Source of the DNA: a candidate division Kazan bacterium RIFCSPLOWO2_01_FULL_48_13
Lineage (GTDB): Bacteria; Patescibacteriota; Kazan-3B-28; UBA10110
Assembly (NCBI GenBank): GCA_001771275.1
Contig: METE01000004.1
Span: forward strand, 1-34,605
Direction of reading: 5' to 3'
Length of the DNA stretch: 34,605 nucleotides
This document shows positions 33,892-34,605 of this stretch, in pieces. Both the position numbers and the translations under genes were made by a program. A model generated the notes under the pieces. It searched no databases and was not told where the DNA came from. It saw only the letters and a list, made by a program, of their open reading frames with translations. Each line of letters opens with the position of its first letter. Within the stretch, counting starts at the first letter, position 1.

Positions 33892-34605
33892 CTATCTCTC
33901 TCTCCGTCTACCCATCCATAATAGAACAGGGGCAGCAATAAAGATCGAAGAATAAGTGCCAATTACTATACCGATCAGCAAAGCCAGGGTAAAGAACTTA
34001 AGTGTCACCCCGCCGAATAAGGTCATCGCCAACAACACTAACACAACCGTAAAAGAAGTATTGATCGAGCGAACAATCGTCTCCGAAATGCTATCGTTAC
34101 AGATAGTTTCCAAGTTCTCACCTGCCCGCCGACGCAGATTCTCTCTGATTCGATCAAAAGTAACAATGGTGTCGTGGACAGAAAAGCCCAACAAGGTAAG
34201 GAGAGCAGCTATAAACATACCGTCGACTTCTGCTCCAAAATAATGACTCAGTACAGCATAGGCACCCAGAAGAATTATTACATCGTGAACCAAAGCCACT
34301 AATGCCCCAAACCCAAAATCCCATGAGGTTAACGGCTTAGGTACTCGGCGGAAAGCGTAGGCCAAGTAAAACATAATGCCCAGCGCTGCTATGATCACAG
34401 CTAAGATAGCCCGTCGAACAATATCGGCGCTAATGGTTGGATCAACACTCTCGAATCGCAACTCCTCGGCTTGTTCGAATTTAGCCCGAAGATGACCCAT
34501 AATGGCATTTTTTTGATCATTATCGATTTGGGCGCTCCGGATAAAATAACGATCATCCTCCGTCGATTGCGGAGCCACATCTAAACCAACTACCTGTTTA
34601 TAGGC
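33892..34605 (-). CDS. secF: Protein translocase subunit SecF (5' end beyond window)
   Basis: ALVALVHDVIILLGAYAVL, ALLTLLGFSVHDTIVTFDRIRENLRRR, SISETIVRSINTSFTVVLVLLAMTLFGG; frame stays open to the window edge. Confidence 0.92.
   Translation of the reverse strand, partial: AYKQVVGLDVAPQSTEDDRYFIRSAQIDNDQKNAIMGHLRAKFEQAEELRFESVDPTISADIVRRAILAVIIAALGIMFYLAYAFRRVPKPLTSWDFGFGALVALVHDVIILLGAYAVLSHYFGAEVDGMFIAALLTLLGFSVHDTIVTFDRIRENLRRRAGENLETICNDSISETIVRSINTSFTVVLVLLAMTLFGGVTLKFFTLALLIGIVIGTYSSIFIAAPVLLWMGRRRER

Overview
This 34.6-kb window looks like a bacterial chromosome segment with a compact, streamlined (Candidate Phyla Radiation/Patescibacteria-like) style. That placement is inference. Almost all genes are on the minus strand. 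Recognisable genes include greA, folD, an M50/RseP site-2 protease, a polyprenyl synthetase, uppS, frr, tsf, rpsB, lepB (+), rplU, a DUF192 protein, ileS, a NYN-domain protein, a DUF167 protein, a CobA/BtuR-type corrinoid adenosyltransferase, a B12-dependent class II ribonucleotide reductase, nrdR, ftsZ, ftsA, ybeY, a YqeY-like protein, rpsU, a HIT protein, hisS and a truncated secF. There is one tRNA-Val(CAC). The signals that most deserve follow-up are: (1) a translationally coupled five-gene operon (about 25.2-30.3 kb) with a divergent sugar-phosphate-cyclase/AroB-like enzyme, two APH-fold kinase-like proteins, a HAD phosphatase and a phosphoribosyltransferase, which looks like an uncharacterised small-molecule pathway; (2) a four-copy modular nested-hairpin repeat with conserved linkers, exchangeable inner palindromes and apparently compensatory stem changes; (3) a GIY-YIG ORF bounded by CCCGTTAGAAG/CTTCTAACGGG inverted repeats that supply stop and start codons of neighbouring genes, with two shorter gene-less segments carrying the same ends; (4) an in-frame palindromic repeat inside ileS; and (5) a pair of NrdR boxes over the nrdR promoter. 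All calls come from reading the sequence and supplied translations. No searches or folding programs were run.
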